DNA of 64,000 nt from Psychrilyobacter atlanticus DSM 19335 (GTDB lineage: Bacteria; Fusobacteriota; Fusobacteriia; Fusobacteriales; Fusobacteriaceae), in contig NZ_KE384548.1 in assembly GCF_000426625.1 (NCBI RefSeq), forward strand, positions 1,026,703 to 1,090,702. The letters are read 5' to 3'. Shown piece after piece: positions 42,824-52,141 of this stretch (within the stretch, counting starts at the first letter, position 1; each line of letters opens with the position of its first letter). The position numbers were made by a program, and so were the translations under genes. The notes under the pieces were generated by a model. That model worked only from the letters and a program-made list of their open reading frames with translations. It was not told where the DNA came from and ran no database searches.

Positions 42824-45718
42824 ATGATAGAAATTCAAGTAGATAGAGATGGTATAGCCAGCATTAAAAATGCATTGATAGAATATGCAGGGACAATAAA
42901 AAATAGAGAAGCTCTTAACAGCGATGGATATGGAGGATGTTTAAACCTGTCCTTCGTAGGAATAGATGGCAGCAAATTAAGAGTAGAGACGATAAGCTCT
43001 GAAAAGGTTCTCAAGGCCTTTGAGGGATATTGGATGTATTCTTATGGAGGAACTACCAATGAGGAGATATTTTTTGCTATAGCTATGGAGTATGATGAGC
43101 TAAAAGATTTTATCTTAGAAGTCTTCAAGGAGATAATCGATTATGCTAGGGAAGTAAACGATACAAGTGAGCTATGGAGTGATGATGATAATAACCTTAT
43201 TGGATTGGGAAGCATCTATGGGTTTGTTAGATTATACCCGGAATATACCTATTTGCTCGGTCTTTATCTAATCCCTTATTGGGACGATGAACACGCCCCA
43301 TTTGCAATCCATGCAATCCAAGATTTAACTATGAACATGGGAATATCCAGAGATACATTAAAATTATTTTGTTATTCAGATAACTATGAAATAAGAAATC
43401 AAATTTTTAATAATATGACTACTTGGTTCAGGGAAAATAAAGATGAATATGAATGGTTTAAAGAAACCTTGAAGGAACGATTTAGGGAATATCCATTTTT
43501 ACCACGACATAGTGATGACGAAGAAGTGGAGCACCCAGTGGATGAATTTTATCTGAGTTTAATCAGTGATAGATTTGATTATGAAACCTATGAAGATGGT
43601 GAAACTACTAATTTTTCTGATTTTTTCGTCTATGACAATGGGGATGTAGAAGCTGGTGCCTTAGAAACAGAGATCTTAGAGACTACAGAGAAACCACTAA
43701 TTTATATAGCAAAGAAGAAAGAGGCAATGAAAAAAAACAGTATCAACCCGATAATAGCCTGGGAAAACTTCATAATAAATGAGTTTAAATTTGGTGTAGA
43801 GATTTGGAGCTATATTATCTCTGACGGGGACAGAGATATCCTAAGATCAACAAATGATCTATATAGTAAGGATCTATATGAACTTATCCATAATTCTGAC
43901 TATCCTGTAAAAAAGTATATTCCCAGCTGGTGCCAAAATACAAAAGATTTATGGGAGAATTTAGATGATTTCACTGAAAAAGTCTTTACCAAATTTATGT
44001 ATACCTATACCCAGGTCTATGGCGATATTATCCTCAGGCTCACTGATTTTTTATTTGAGTTATTCGACAGAAGACCCTTTGAGGAAAATTTTATCGATGA
44101 ACTAATCGATGAATACGAAGTTACAGATAACGAAACTTTGCAAGAGAGATACCCTGTTCCTATAGAACTCTTGTTAAAAAAGAATATAAAAAATTATATA
44201 AAAAGATCCAGAACACCCTATAGAGGTGAAATTTTAGCAGTAGCCAGCCTAATAGAGAAGATCAGGGAAAGCAATGAACGGTTAGTTATTACAACCTTTG
44301 AAGAAATCTTGGAAGGGAAAGTAATTGATAAAATAGAGGTAGAAGAATTATTTGAGGGTTCAGAATATAATCCAAAGATTACATTAAAGCCTCAGAAGAC
44401 TGCTAAATTAATAGTTTTATTAGCTGATATTCTAAAAACAGACTTCAAAAAAGACAGAGATGATGGATTAACTAAATTCAGTAGAGATCTTCTGGAGGAT
44501 AATCTAATAAAAATATTTGTAGAAGGTTTAGAAGAAAATTTAAATTATAACCACGATAAAGAGATCTGGTCTGAGATCCAAGAAGGAATAGAGAAAGGCA
44601 AAAAAAATTCATGGGACAAATATGGAAAAATCTTACAAAAAGATGAAGATAATAACTTTGCCGGATCAAATTTTAACGTCTATGAAAGCAGGGAAGTAGG
44701 ACAGAAGATACTCCAATCTATATATCTTTTAGCTGGAGAAGGAATCGAACTAAAGGAGAAATACAAACTTATCCTTAATTTCTTTATGGATGGAAACCCT
44801 GTAAAAAGCATTAACGCCATAAGTAAATTATATAGAGGTAGATATAACAGCGATGAGATCTTTGATGGAATGGATTCCTTTGTAGACAAACTTAAAAAGA
44901 TCGGAATAAGTAAAGTCCACATACTGGCCTGGCAGGGGTATTTTTACAATGAAGAATGTAGTAAGCAGAGTCAACAAGATTTTTTGGATAGATTGGTCAG
45001 AGAAAATATGGATCTTTTAGAAGAGGTTCTTTCCTATCTATATGAAGAGATCCGATTTGCATACTATAAACTTCTCAAAAAACTTCACCCTGAATTAGAT
45101 TTTATTACAAAAATTTTATTTGATACCCTCAAAGAATTCACGCTCCTAAATATTGTGGTTATCCCTGAAAAAGAGTGTGATAATCAATCGATAGAACTTA
45201 AAAAATCTCAAATATCTGAAGATATAGGGAGATACTTTCAAGGAAAATCTGATTTTAAAGTGGTAGAACCTCATATAAATTCTATGAAGGAGGAGTATTT
45301 TTTTGAAACTAGGAGTCACTATACCATTGCAGATGCATTTTTAGATATGGACAGCCAATTAAGAAAAAGATTTTTAAATTTTTATCTCAGAACCAAGTCC
45401 GATATGTATAAGGTAATCTTTTCAAGACGATATGATAATGCGGTATTAAAGGAGATTGTAGCCCTTGTAATAGATCTAAACCTTCCATTGGAGCCTGTAC
45501 TGGCTGAATTTATTGAAGATCAAAACCCAGAATCTATAAGGTTATTAATCCAGAACCTTGATATAATCGAAACTATAAGATCCTATCCAGATAAAAAAAG
45601 GTTGGAAGCCGTTAATGTTTTAACGAAGGACAGATATTTTAGAAAATATCTAAAACATTTTGAAAACGACAAGTCTAGAAGGATCAAGGATTTAGTTAAA
45701 GATTATTTTAGATATTAG
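42824..45718 (+). CDS. Large unknown protein, member 3 of the YWDDEHA-type cluster
   Basis: 964 residues, no signal or membrane segments, acidic and helix-rich like a HEAT/ARM solenoid. The N-terminal quarter carries the shared module: EEIFFAIAMEYDELKDFILEV, DYAREVNDTSELWSDD, FVRLYPEYTYLLGLYLIPYWDDEHA (to about residue 155), then DEYEWFKETLKERF. EKPLIYIAKK follows near 300. The C-terminus ends in basic-acidic helices (HFENDKSRRIKDLVKDYFRY) that match the end of the 1073-residue paralogue. Size recalls YehI/MolR-type proteins but no WGR or other named domain was seen. The next gene starts 11 bases on, so it is probably co-translated. Arginine codons are almost all AGA/AGG. Confidence 0.75.
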   Translation: MIEIQVDRDGIASIKNALIEYAGTIKNREALNSDGYGGCLNLSFVGIDGSKLRVETISSEKVLKAFEGYWMYSYGGTTNEEIFFAIAMEYDELKDFILEVFKEIIDYAREVNDTSELWSDDDNNLIGLGSIYGFVRLYPEYTYLLGLYLIPYWDDEHAPFAIHAIQDLTMNMGISRDTLKLFCYSDNYEIRNQIFNNMTTWFRENKDEYEWFKETLKERFREYPFLPRHSDDEEVEHPVDEFYLSLISDRFDYETYEDGETTNFSDFFVYDNGDVEAGALETEILETTEKPLIYIAKKKEAMKKNSINPIIAWENFIINEFKFGVEIWSYIISDGDRDILRSTNDLYSKDLYELIHNSDYPVKKYIPSWCQNTKDLWENLDDFTEKVFTKFMYTYTQVYGDIILRLTDFLFELFDRRPFEENFIDELIDEYEVTDNETLQERYPVPIELLLKKNIKNYIKRSRTPYRGEILAVASLIEKIRESNERLVITTFEEILEGKVIDKIEVEELFEGSEYNPKITLKPQKTAKLIVLLADILKTDFKKDRDDGLTKFSRDLLEDNLIKIFVEGLEENLNYNHDKEIWSEIQEGIEKGKKNSWDKYGKILQKDEDNNFAGSNFNVYESREVGQKILQSIYLLAGEGIELKEKYKLILNFFMDGNPVKSINAISKLYRGRYNSDEIFDGMDSFVDKLKKIGISKVHILAWQGYFYNEECSKQSQQDFLDRLVRENMDLLEEVLSYLYEEIRFAYYKLLKKLHPELDFITKILFDTLKEFTLLNIVVIPEKECDNQSIELKKSQISEDIGRYFQGKSDFKVVEPHINSMKEEYFFETRSHYTIADAFLDMDSQLRKRFLNFYLRTKSDMYKVIFSRRYDNAVLKEIVALVIDLNLPLEPVLAEFIEDQNPESIRLLIQNLDIIETIRSYPDKKRLEAVNVLTKDRYFRKYLKHFENDKSRRIKDLVKDYFRY

Positions 45719-45729
45719 GAGGAAGGAGC

Positions 45730-47484
45730 ATGAAAAAATTATTGATAATAATGTTCTTATGGTCACTTAGTATATTTGGGAAAGTTCATCCCAATATTTC
45801 TTTGAAATATCTTCAGGGAAATAAAAAAGATTCCTTTCTTGGAGATATGATAGAAATTGATGATAGTGAACTCCGATTTGAAAAAAGAGATGGCAGGTAT
45901 AACATCTTTATCTATGACAATACTGGCAGAAAAAGTCCTATAGATTCCTTTGAGGAAGAGAGGGAGATTTTAAGTGTATTTTTCCATGAGATCAGCGGAG
46001 ATACTCTCAAAGAAATATTTATGATCACCAGATATAAAGATAAATATGAGATCTACTCCTACGGTGTAAGTTACGATCGTTTTTCCTATTTTTTTGGAAG
46101 TTTAAACAGGTTAAATAACCTTTTAAATAACCACTTTAAAAACACTAAAAATTTAAATGCTTCTATGGTAAAAAAAGAATTAAAAGGGAAAGTTCCACTA
46201 GATTATGGCAGCCTGGAATTTTGGCCGACAGATAAAGACAGTTTCTATAAGGGGATAGATCTTTTAAAAGGAGAATTTTTAGGTTATTATGATCACAGTG
46301 GAAATAAGGTGAAATCTTCTGATAAAGCAGATTATTATCTCAGAAGGTACAGGGATAATATTTATGGAAAGTTTGAAAAAGTCGAATCTTTCTCATTGAC
46401 ATCGATATTTGAAGGCCGAGAGACAGATCAGCCTCCATATTATGTGAAACAAGGGAAATATAGATCCTCATATGGTGAGGGCTATGAAGAAGGATCCTAT
46501 ATCGATGATACAAAGCATGGCAACTGGGAAACTATTGAAAGGATGTATCATACCTATGGAAGATATGATATGGGAGAGAAAACTGGACAGTGGTGGCTCA
46601 ATGGCTATAAGGGAAAATTCGTCAATGACTTAAAAGAAGGACTGTGGATAAGGGAAGGTGGCACAGAGGAAGAACTCTATGCAGAAGGAAAATTAAAGGA
46701 AAGTCGGACCTACGATCAGGAGAGTAAGGAATTGACAGAAGAAACTATCTATAATGGAAATGGAAGCTATATAACCAAGGAATATTTAGGCCCCGCAGTC
46801 ATAAAAAAAAGTACCAGAAGCAGTGAAGGAAAATATAGAATAGAGGAATATAACCCCAATGGAAAACTGATTTATCTGACGAAAAATGACGGTGCAAGGA
46901 TAAAAATAGATTCCTATAAACACAGTCAGCCTAAAAGTCTTTATGAATCCACTGAATGGGATAATCTGGAGTATTTGGGGGAATTAAAAGGTTATGGACA
47001 GATAGCTTTTTCCCATGCCTATCTCCTGAAAAATAGTGAAAACGTCAATGCTTATAGAGCAAGAATCTATAAAAAAAATCTGGGGGAAAAAGAGATTTTC
47101 TTTATGGCAGTAAAAAAAGATAGAAGCAGATATTATTGGATCCGTGAAATTTTTGAAGGTCATATGACAGAGGGAAAATTCCCTTCTAACATTGTAAGGG
47201 AAGGGAAAAACGAATTATTTACCCGTGGAGAAAACATTATAGAAACCGGTAATTATAAAAACAATAAATTAAGTGGAGCAATGCTGAACTACAGCTCCGG
47301 CAGGGTCTATCAGGAGATAAATTTTGACCAGGGAAAATGGCACGGAACATATAAAGAATATGATCAGGATGGAAATTTGATAGCACACTCTAAATATGAG
47401 ATGGGTAAAAAAGTAGAAGAAATTAAAGACATCGATATAGACGCTGCCGTCAATGAATTTTTTAGAAATTTGATTTATGAATAA
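45730..47484 (+). CDS. Exported MORN/YwqK-like repeat protein
   Basis: 584 residues. Signal peptide MKKLLIIMFLWSLSIFGKVHP, then a first part without recognised domain and a repeat region. Repeats of the YwqK/MORN-variant type, about 20 residues with aromatic, Gly and Gly-x-W/Y positions, include DTKHGNWETIERMYHTYGRYD, GEKTGQWWLNGYKGKFVNDLKEGLWI, and near the end YSSGRVYQEINFDQGKWHGTYKEYDQDGNLIAH. YwqK-like proteins are labelled antitoxins by analogy, but many are envelope proteins without toxin partner. It sits between two large paralogues, so it may be the extracytoplasmic part of the same system. Ribosome site AGGAGGAAGGAG. Confidence 0.8.
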   Translation: MKKLLIIMFLWSLSIFGKVHPNISLKYLQGNKKDSFLGDMIEIDDSELRFEKRDGRYNIFIYDNTGRKSPIDSFEEEREILSVFFHEISGDTLKEIFMITRYKDKYEIYSYGVSYDRFSYFFGSLNRLNNLLNNHFKNTKNLNASMVKKELKGKVPLDYGSLEFWPTDKDSFYKGIDLLKGEFLGYYDHSGNKVKSSDKADYYLRRYRDNIYGKFEKVESFSLTSIFEGRETDQPPYYVKQGKYRSSYGEGYEEGSYIDDTKHGNWETIERMYHTYGRYDMGEKTGQWWLNGYKGKFVNDLKEGLWIREGGTEEELYAEGKLKESRTYDQESKELTEETIYNGNGSYITKEYLGPAVIKKSTRSSEGKYRIEEYNPNGKLIYLTKNDGARIKIDSYKHSQPKSLYESTEWDNLEYLGELKGYGQIAFSHAYLLKNSENVNAYRARIYKKNLGEKEIFFMAVKKDRSRYYWIREIFEGHMTEGKFPSNIVREGKNELFTRGENIIETGNYKNNKLSGAMLNYSSGRVYQEINFDQGKWHGTYKEYDQDGNLIAHSKYEMGKKVEEIKDIDIDAAVNEFFRNLIYE

Positions 47485-47523
47485 AGACAGTCTAGATAAA
47501 ATAAACTATAAAGCGGGGGAAAA

Positions 47524-50500
47524 ATGAACCAATTTGACAAATCAATAAAAATAAAAATAGAATTAGGCAATATAGAATCTATTAGAGCTGGACTACAAGA
47601 ATATCAGTTATTACTTCAAAATAAAAAAGCATTTGTTAATAGACAGTTTAATGTAGAGTTCGTTAAGATTATAGGAGATAAATATTTAAGACTTCAAATA
47701 GGAGATACTAAAAATATAAAATTTTTAAAAGAATCTTTGGATCTAGGACAAGAAGGGGGATCTCACCTTTATCCTGACTTCATAGAAGAAGATGAGGAAT
47801 CATATGTATCGGAACCAATATTTATTTCTATAGCTCTTGAATATCCAGAACTAAAAGATGAAGTTGTCCGTACAGCAGAAGCTATTGTAGATTATAGTCG
47901 CTATATGAACGATACCAGCCATATGTGGGTAGATGATATGAGGGTCTTTGGTATTGAAGCTCTCTATATTCTAGCTCGAACCGATATTAAATATGCATAT
48001 TTAGTATCTCAGTTTTTTATCTCTTATTGGGATGATGAACACGCCACAGGTTATGAGGGATACCTCTTTAGCTTATTAGAGCGTTATGGTTGGAGACGTG
48101 ATTTAATCAAAGCATATATATATTGTGATAATCAGCAGTTTCGTTATGGAATGATACGTATAGAAACATGGCCATGGGATGATAATGAATATACTGTTAA
48201 AGAATGCGAATCCCTCGGCAAATACCTTAAAGAAAACCTAGATGAGTATGAATGGTTTAAAAATGAGATTTTTAGACGTTTTGAAACTACTCCAATGATA
48301 TTTAATTCTGATTATGATCTAGATGAGTTAAATCCAGTGGTAGAATTATTTTCTACTTTATCTTCTTCAATGGAAGACTATGAAACAGGTTATGAAGACA
48401 CCAGAGACAGATTATATAAACATTTTATCTTTGATACTTTAGAGAATGAAGCTATGGATCTTCAAGATAAAATAGCTGAAAAGGTAGAGAAACCATTAGT
48501 GTGCTATTCAGAAAATGATACAAAAGAAAACGAGGAACAACTTATTCTAGAGAAGCACTCTAGGCAATCTTTAAGTGAAGACTTTAATGATCTTAAAGTT
48601 TTTATATTGGCATTTCCAAATGGAGATGCATTATGGAATTATATTGAAACTGGGAAAAATGAAGGTAGTCTAACTACACTAAAAGAAATAAATTTGTTTT
48701 CTTTAGCGAAAGAGAAGGCTCCAGGTTTCTATCTTCAAATAAAATGGATGATTAATAATTTTGATGGTTATACAAACCATGAAATTGCTGAGGAGTTGGA
48801 AGAACTTTTATCAGGCGTGGCAGCTTACCTTCTAGATGAGGAGAGCAAAGAAGTTATACATGAAAATGGCATGATCACTGAAATTACAATAAGGTCTGAA
48901 AAGTCAGAAAATATATCTCAGGGAAAAAATCAGTTTCTACGTATCCTGGATGTATTTTATAGATCACTGGGAGAAATTACACTCACTTCTATGTATGAGT
49001 TCTTAACTGAAGAAGATACTTCTATAATTAGCCATAAAGAATTTTATAAACGATTCAGCCCAAACTCGCAAATTGACGACAACCAAGAGGACTCAAGGAA
49101 GTTACTTGAGCAGAGAAAATTACTTCACATTAAGTTTAGTGGTGAATTAGAGCGTGGGGCATTTTCCTTTGCTGATAAAGTTTTAGAGTTAGATCGGGAT
49201 GCGTATGATTGTTCAAGCTGGGATAGAAAAGATATAGGTTCTATTTGTCTGGCAGCTTATATGCTTCATAGGGATAGCGAGCAATTTATTTATGACAATT
49301 ATACCAAGGGATTAATAAACTATATGGAAGAGGGCCCTTGGGAGATTATTTTTAAAGATCTCTTAGAATATCTAGATGAAAAAAAGATCAGTGCAGAGGA
49401 AAAAGAGAAGATTCAAAACTTCTTTACTTCTCCAGTACAAATGACAATTAATCAAGAGGATATTCTCAATATATTAAAAAAATCTCTCTATCGTGAGGAA
49501 TGTTTTCGTGGAGATTTAACCTTCAATAAATTTAGCCAGCATCAGCCGTCCTATTCAGTATTTCGTTTTAGAGATCGTTTTCAACCTGCTATTTTATCTT
49601 TATTTTATTTACATAATCTAAGGTCCCCTTTGGGTATGCAGGCTAATCGTATCTGGAAGCTTCTAGTGGCGTTAGCTCCTCAACGAGTTATCCGCCTAGT
49701 ATCAAAACCTTTTTCAGAGGAGTATCATACTACAACTTTTTCTGATATGGATAAGGAAGATAAATTTTATAGTTCTATAGAGCGTGCTAAAATTCCTAAG
49801 GAACAAATATATGCTTTTCAAATGGTTCAAAACCAAGATACACATAAAATTAGTAATCCATGTGAAGTAAAAGAATACCTACAATGGCTAGATCTGTACA
49901 ATGAAATTGATGATGAAGATTGTGGAATGATAGGTGCCGCTCGAAAAAATAAAGCTATAGCTCTTGAAAAAGGATTATATTATATAAACGAAGCAAATCG
50001 TATCCGATTTTTTCATGATCTTTCTCTACGCCATCCACGTTTTGTATTTAAGCAAGATGAAACTTTTTCCCGTTGTTTAAAGATTTTTATACAATTAAAT
50101 TGGATGGGGGATAATATAGTTGAACTGGTTAATTTTCATGAAGATTTATTAGCTTATATTTTAGACGGCGGGGATTACCTAAAAATCTCCAATAACTTTA
50201 AAAAATATATTAGGACGTCATCTCTGAGTGTCGGTTCAGATGAACATACCATGAGCTCTTTAGGTCAATTTTTCTGGTTACTGAGTGAAGAATCCCAAGG
50301 TCGTTTGGCAACTTTATTACTTAATCACAGTACAAGATGCTTTAAAATCTTAGAACATGGTTTATTTTTATCTTATCAAGATATCCAGATAAGGGAAGGA
50401 AAGATGACTCTTGAAGATCGTTTAGCAACTTCCATTGAAGGGATTTTTGATGAAGAACTAACAGATTTAAAGAATGAACTTTATACACACTTATACAATA

Positions 50501-50745
50501 GAGTACGACCTTTAAATATTGAATCGAAAAAAATATTACACTTTGCCATAAGATCCAATACACTGTCATTTAATAATTATTTGTTAGAATTGGCACGTTC
50601 ACAAGAACTTAATGAGTTGATAGGAGACCTCGACACTGAGGACTCTATCTATTTAATCAACCTATTCAAAGTTCAAAATGATGCCGAAAAACTGCTGGTT
50701 CCTTTTAAGAATAGTAAATTTAGAAAAATCCGTGACTTGATATAA
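47524..50745 (+). CDS. Large unknown protein, member 4 of the YWDDEHA-type cluster
   Basis: 1073 residues, soluble, acidic. Clear paralogue of the 964-residue protein: EPIFISIALEYPELKDEVV, DYSRYMNDTSHMWVDD, AYLVSQFFISYWDDEHATG (about residue 160-178), ENLDEYEWFKNEIFRRF, EKPLVCYSEN, and a matching C-terminus FKNSKFRKIRDLI. The middle 600 residues differ. Codon use is unlike the neighbours: by my reading about half of its arginines are CGT/CGA/CGC/CGG, against about one in eight in the 964-residue paralogue. That points to separate acquisition rather than recent local duplication. Ribosome site GCGGGGGA. Function unknown; no catalytic motif recognised. Confidence 0.75.
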   Translation: MNQFDKSIKIKIELGNIESIRAGLQEYQLLLQNKKAFVNRQFNVEFVKIIGDKYLRLQIGDTKNIKFLKESLDLGQEGGSHLYPDFIEEDEESYVSEPIFISIALEYPELKDEVVRTAEAIVDYSRYMNDTSHMWVDDMRVFGIEALYILARTDIKYAYLVSQFFISYWDDEHATGYEGYLFSLLERYGWRRDLIKAYIYCDNQQFRYGMIRIETWPWDDNEYTVKECESLGKYLKENLDEYEWFKNEIFRRFETTPMIFNSDYDLDELNPVVELFSTLSSSMEDYETGYEDTRDRLYKHFIFDTLENEAMDLQDKIAEKVEKPLVCYSENDTKENEEQLILEKHSRQSLSEDFNDLKVFILAFPNGDALWNYIETGKNEGSLTTLKEINLFSLAKEKAPGFYLQIKWMINNFDGYTNHEIAEELEELLSGVAAYLLDEESKEVIHENGMITEITIRSEKSENISQGKNQFLRILDVFYRSLGEITLTSMYEFLTEEDTSIISHKEFYKRFSPNSQIDDNQEDSRKLLEQRKLLHIKFSGELERGAFSFADKVLELDRDAYDCSSWDRKDIGSICLAAYMLHRDSEQFIYDNYTKGLINYMEEGPWEIIFKDLLEYLDEKKISAEEKEKIQNFFTSPVQMTINQEDILNILKKSLYREECFRGDLTFNKFSQHQPSYSVFRFRDRFQPAILSLFYLHNLRSPLGMQANRIWKLLVALAPQRVIRLVSKPFSEEYHTTTFSDMDKEDKFYSSIERAKIPKEQIYAFQMVQNQDTHKISNPCEVKEYLQWLDLYNEIDDEDCGMIGAARKNKAIALEKGLYYINEANRIRFFHDLSLRHPRFVFKQDETFSRCLKIFIQLNWMGDNIVELVNFHEDLLAYILDGGDYLKISNNFKKYIRTSSLSVGSDEHTMSSLGQFFWLLSEESQGRLATLLLNHSTRCFKILEHGLFLSYQDIQIREGKMTLEDRLATSIEGIFDEELTDLKNELYTHLYNRVRPLNIESKKILHFAIRSNTLSFNNYLLELARSQELNELIGDLDTEDSIYLINLFKVQNDAEKLLVPFKNSKFRKIRDLI

Positions 50746-50845
50746 AAACTAAGAATAGTTAAAGTTTGAATAAATGTAATCTACAAAATTGGAAACTATA
50801 TAGATATGAATATAGAAAAAATAGAAGGGATAGGAGAATCAAATA

Positions 50846-51445
50846 ATGAAGAAAATTATATTAATTATTATAATATTTTTAGGGTTTAATAATATTATTT
50901 TAGCAGACAGCCCTATAACTTCTACTAACTTTAGTGAAGCTTATGAAGACATTTTTATAGTTCAAAGGGCGTCAGAAGCTACATATTTGACAGAAGAATT
51001 AATAGAATATCTGGATAACCCTAATAATCCTATAGATGTAAAAGTCGCACTAATCAATGAATTGGGATGGGACAATGAAAATCAAGATAATTATAGTTTA
51101 TTTTTTAAATATCTTATGATGAAATATCATTATAAAGATTTTAATGAGCTAGTTTCTAAAGCTTCGGGAGATATACTTATTTCACTGGCTTATTTAAAAG
51201 CTATGGATGATTATTTCAATGTCAAAAGTTCCGCTTTATTAGCAGAAATTGCAGTAAAGAAAAAAGAATATAGTTACACTATAAATATTATTTATGGATT
51301 AATAATGGGTCAAAAGTTCATGGATGAAGACTGGAGTAAGATTAATCTAATAACAAGTTCTGTAGATAAAAATAGACATTTAAAGAGAGATATGAGAGAG
51401 GATGCTATTAAAATTATTTTTAAATACATGAATATATATAATTAA
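50846..51445 (+). CDS. Exported protein of unknown function
   Basis: 199 residues. Signal peptide MKKIILIIIIFLGFNNIILADS, mature part of about 178 residues that is helical and acidic, with VALINELGWDNENQDNYSLFFKYLMMKYH and ISLAYLKAMDDYFNV suggesting TPR- or HEAT-like helices. No cysteines. It lies 100 bases after the 1073-residue protein in the same direction and is probably part of the cluster. A weak GGAG ribosome site is present. No family recognised. Confidence 0.7.
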   Translation: MKKIILIIIIFLGFNNIILADSPITSTNFSEAYEDIFIVQRASEATYLTEELIEYLDNPNNPIDVKVALINELGWDNENQDNYSLFFKYLMMKYHYKDFNELVSKASGDILISLAYLKAMDDYFNVKSSALLAEIAVKKKEYSYTINIIYGLIMGQKFMDEDWSKINLITSSVDKNRHLKRDMREDAIKIIFKYMNIYN

Positions 51446-51490
51446 TTCAGTTGCAGCATATAGAAAAAAATTTAATAAAGGGGGTTAAGA

Positions 51491-51703
51491 ATGGGAAAAA
51501 TAATAGTAATACTATTTCTAATAGCGTTAATAGGAGGTTATCTCTGCTTGTCAGCTTATAAGAATGATGATAAATTCTTTAATTTACCCCACCAGAAAAG
51601 AACAGTGGATATTTTTGGAAGGAAAGTAGCCAGATTATTTTACTTTGGATTTGGATTTGCCATAATTGTTGTTACTTCAATATTTATTGTTAAGATAGCG
51701 TAA
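51491..51703 (+). CDS. Small two-helix membrane protein
   Basis: 70 residues with an N-terminal helix (MGKIIVILFLIALIGGYLCLSAY) and a C-terminal helix (FYFGFGFAIIVVTSIFIVKIA), separated by about 22 polar residues (DDKFFNLPHQKRTVDIFGRK). AAAGGGGG precedes the ATG. It closes the 40-51.7 kb gene run before a strong terminator. Function unknown. Confidence 0.65.
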   Translation: MGKIIVILFLIALIGGYLCLSAYKNDDKFFNLPHQKRTVDIFGRKVARLFYFGFGFAIIVVTSIFIVKIA

Positions 51704-51737
51704 AATATTTGATGTTTACGCCTAAATCTTAATTATT

Positions 51738-51784
51738 AAACTAGTCAGGCTTTTAGAATATTTCTTCTAAAAGCCTGACTAGTT
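51738..51784. terminator. Strong bidirectional terminator closing the unknown cluster
   Basis: A 21-bp perfect stem (AAACTAGTCAGGCTTTTAGAA and complement at 51764-51784) with a 5-base loop, between convergent operons. Confidence 0.92.
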
Positions 51785-51816
51785 TTAATATTATGATTCT
51801 CTTCCTGTATCTATAT

Positions 51817-52110
51817 TTAATCCCCCTCCCACGTAATTAAACTCCCTCCGATAAAATGTCTTATGAGATTAAAAAAATTACGGAGATATAAAGGAAGGGG
51901 AGCTAGCTCCACTTCATAAAATTTATATTTTTGATTTTCAACTATTCCTAGATCGATATTTGAAAGTTCCAACTCTTTCTCTATATGGCCAACAATACTT
52001 TTCCCAGAAATATTTTCACGTAAGATGACTATTTTTTTTATAAAAAAACCGCCTCTGAAGCAGAGTAATTTTAAACTTTCTTTTTTATTTAAAATAGCAT
52101 ATCCCGTCAT
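51817..52110 (-). CDS. Small conserved-looking protein, unknown
   Basis: 97 residues with GGAG eight bases before the ATG. No signal peptide; alternating basic and hydrophobic segments (GGFFIKKIVILREN, KYKFYEVELAPLPLYLRNFFNLIRHFIGG). The C-terminal part could be a short amphipathic or membrane-associated helix. Third gene of the PAP2 operon (31 bases after the phosphatase gene). No family recognised. Confidence 0.6.
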   Translation of the reverse strand: MTGYAILNKKESLKLLCFRGGFFIKKIVILRENISGKSIVGHIEKELELSNIDLGIVENQKYKFYEVELAPLPLYLRNFFNLIRHFIGGSLITWEGD

Positions 52111-52141
52111 AATTTTATCTCCTTTTCTGTAAATTTTCTAA

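Noticed and set aside
43300-45718. Reading the large proteins as MolR/YehI homologues
   Set aside because: Size and solubility are similar, but no WGR domain or other diagnostic motif was found, so the name was not applied.
45730-47484. Toxin-antitoxin label for the YwqK-like protein
   Set aside because: It has a signal peptide and no toxin-like partner was found; the antitoxin name is by analogy only.
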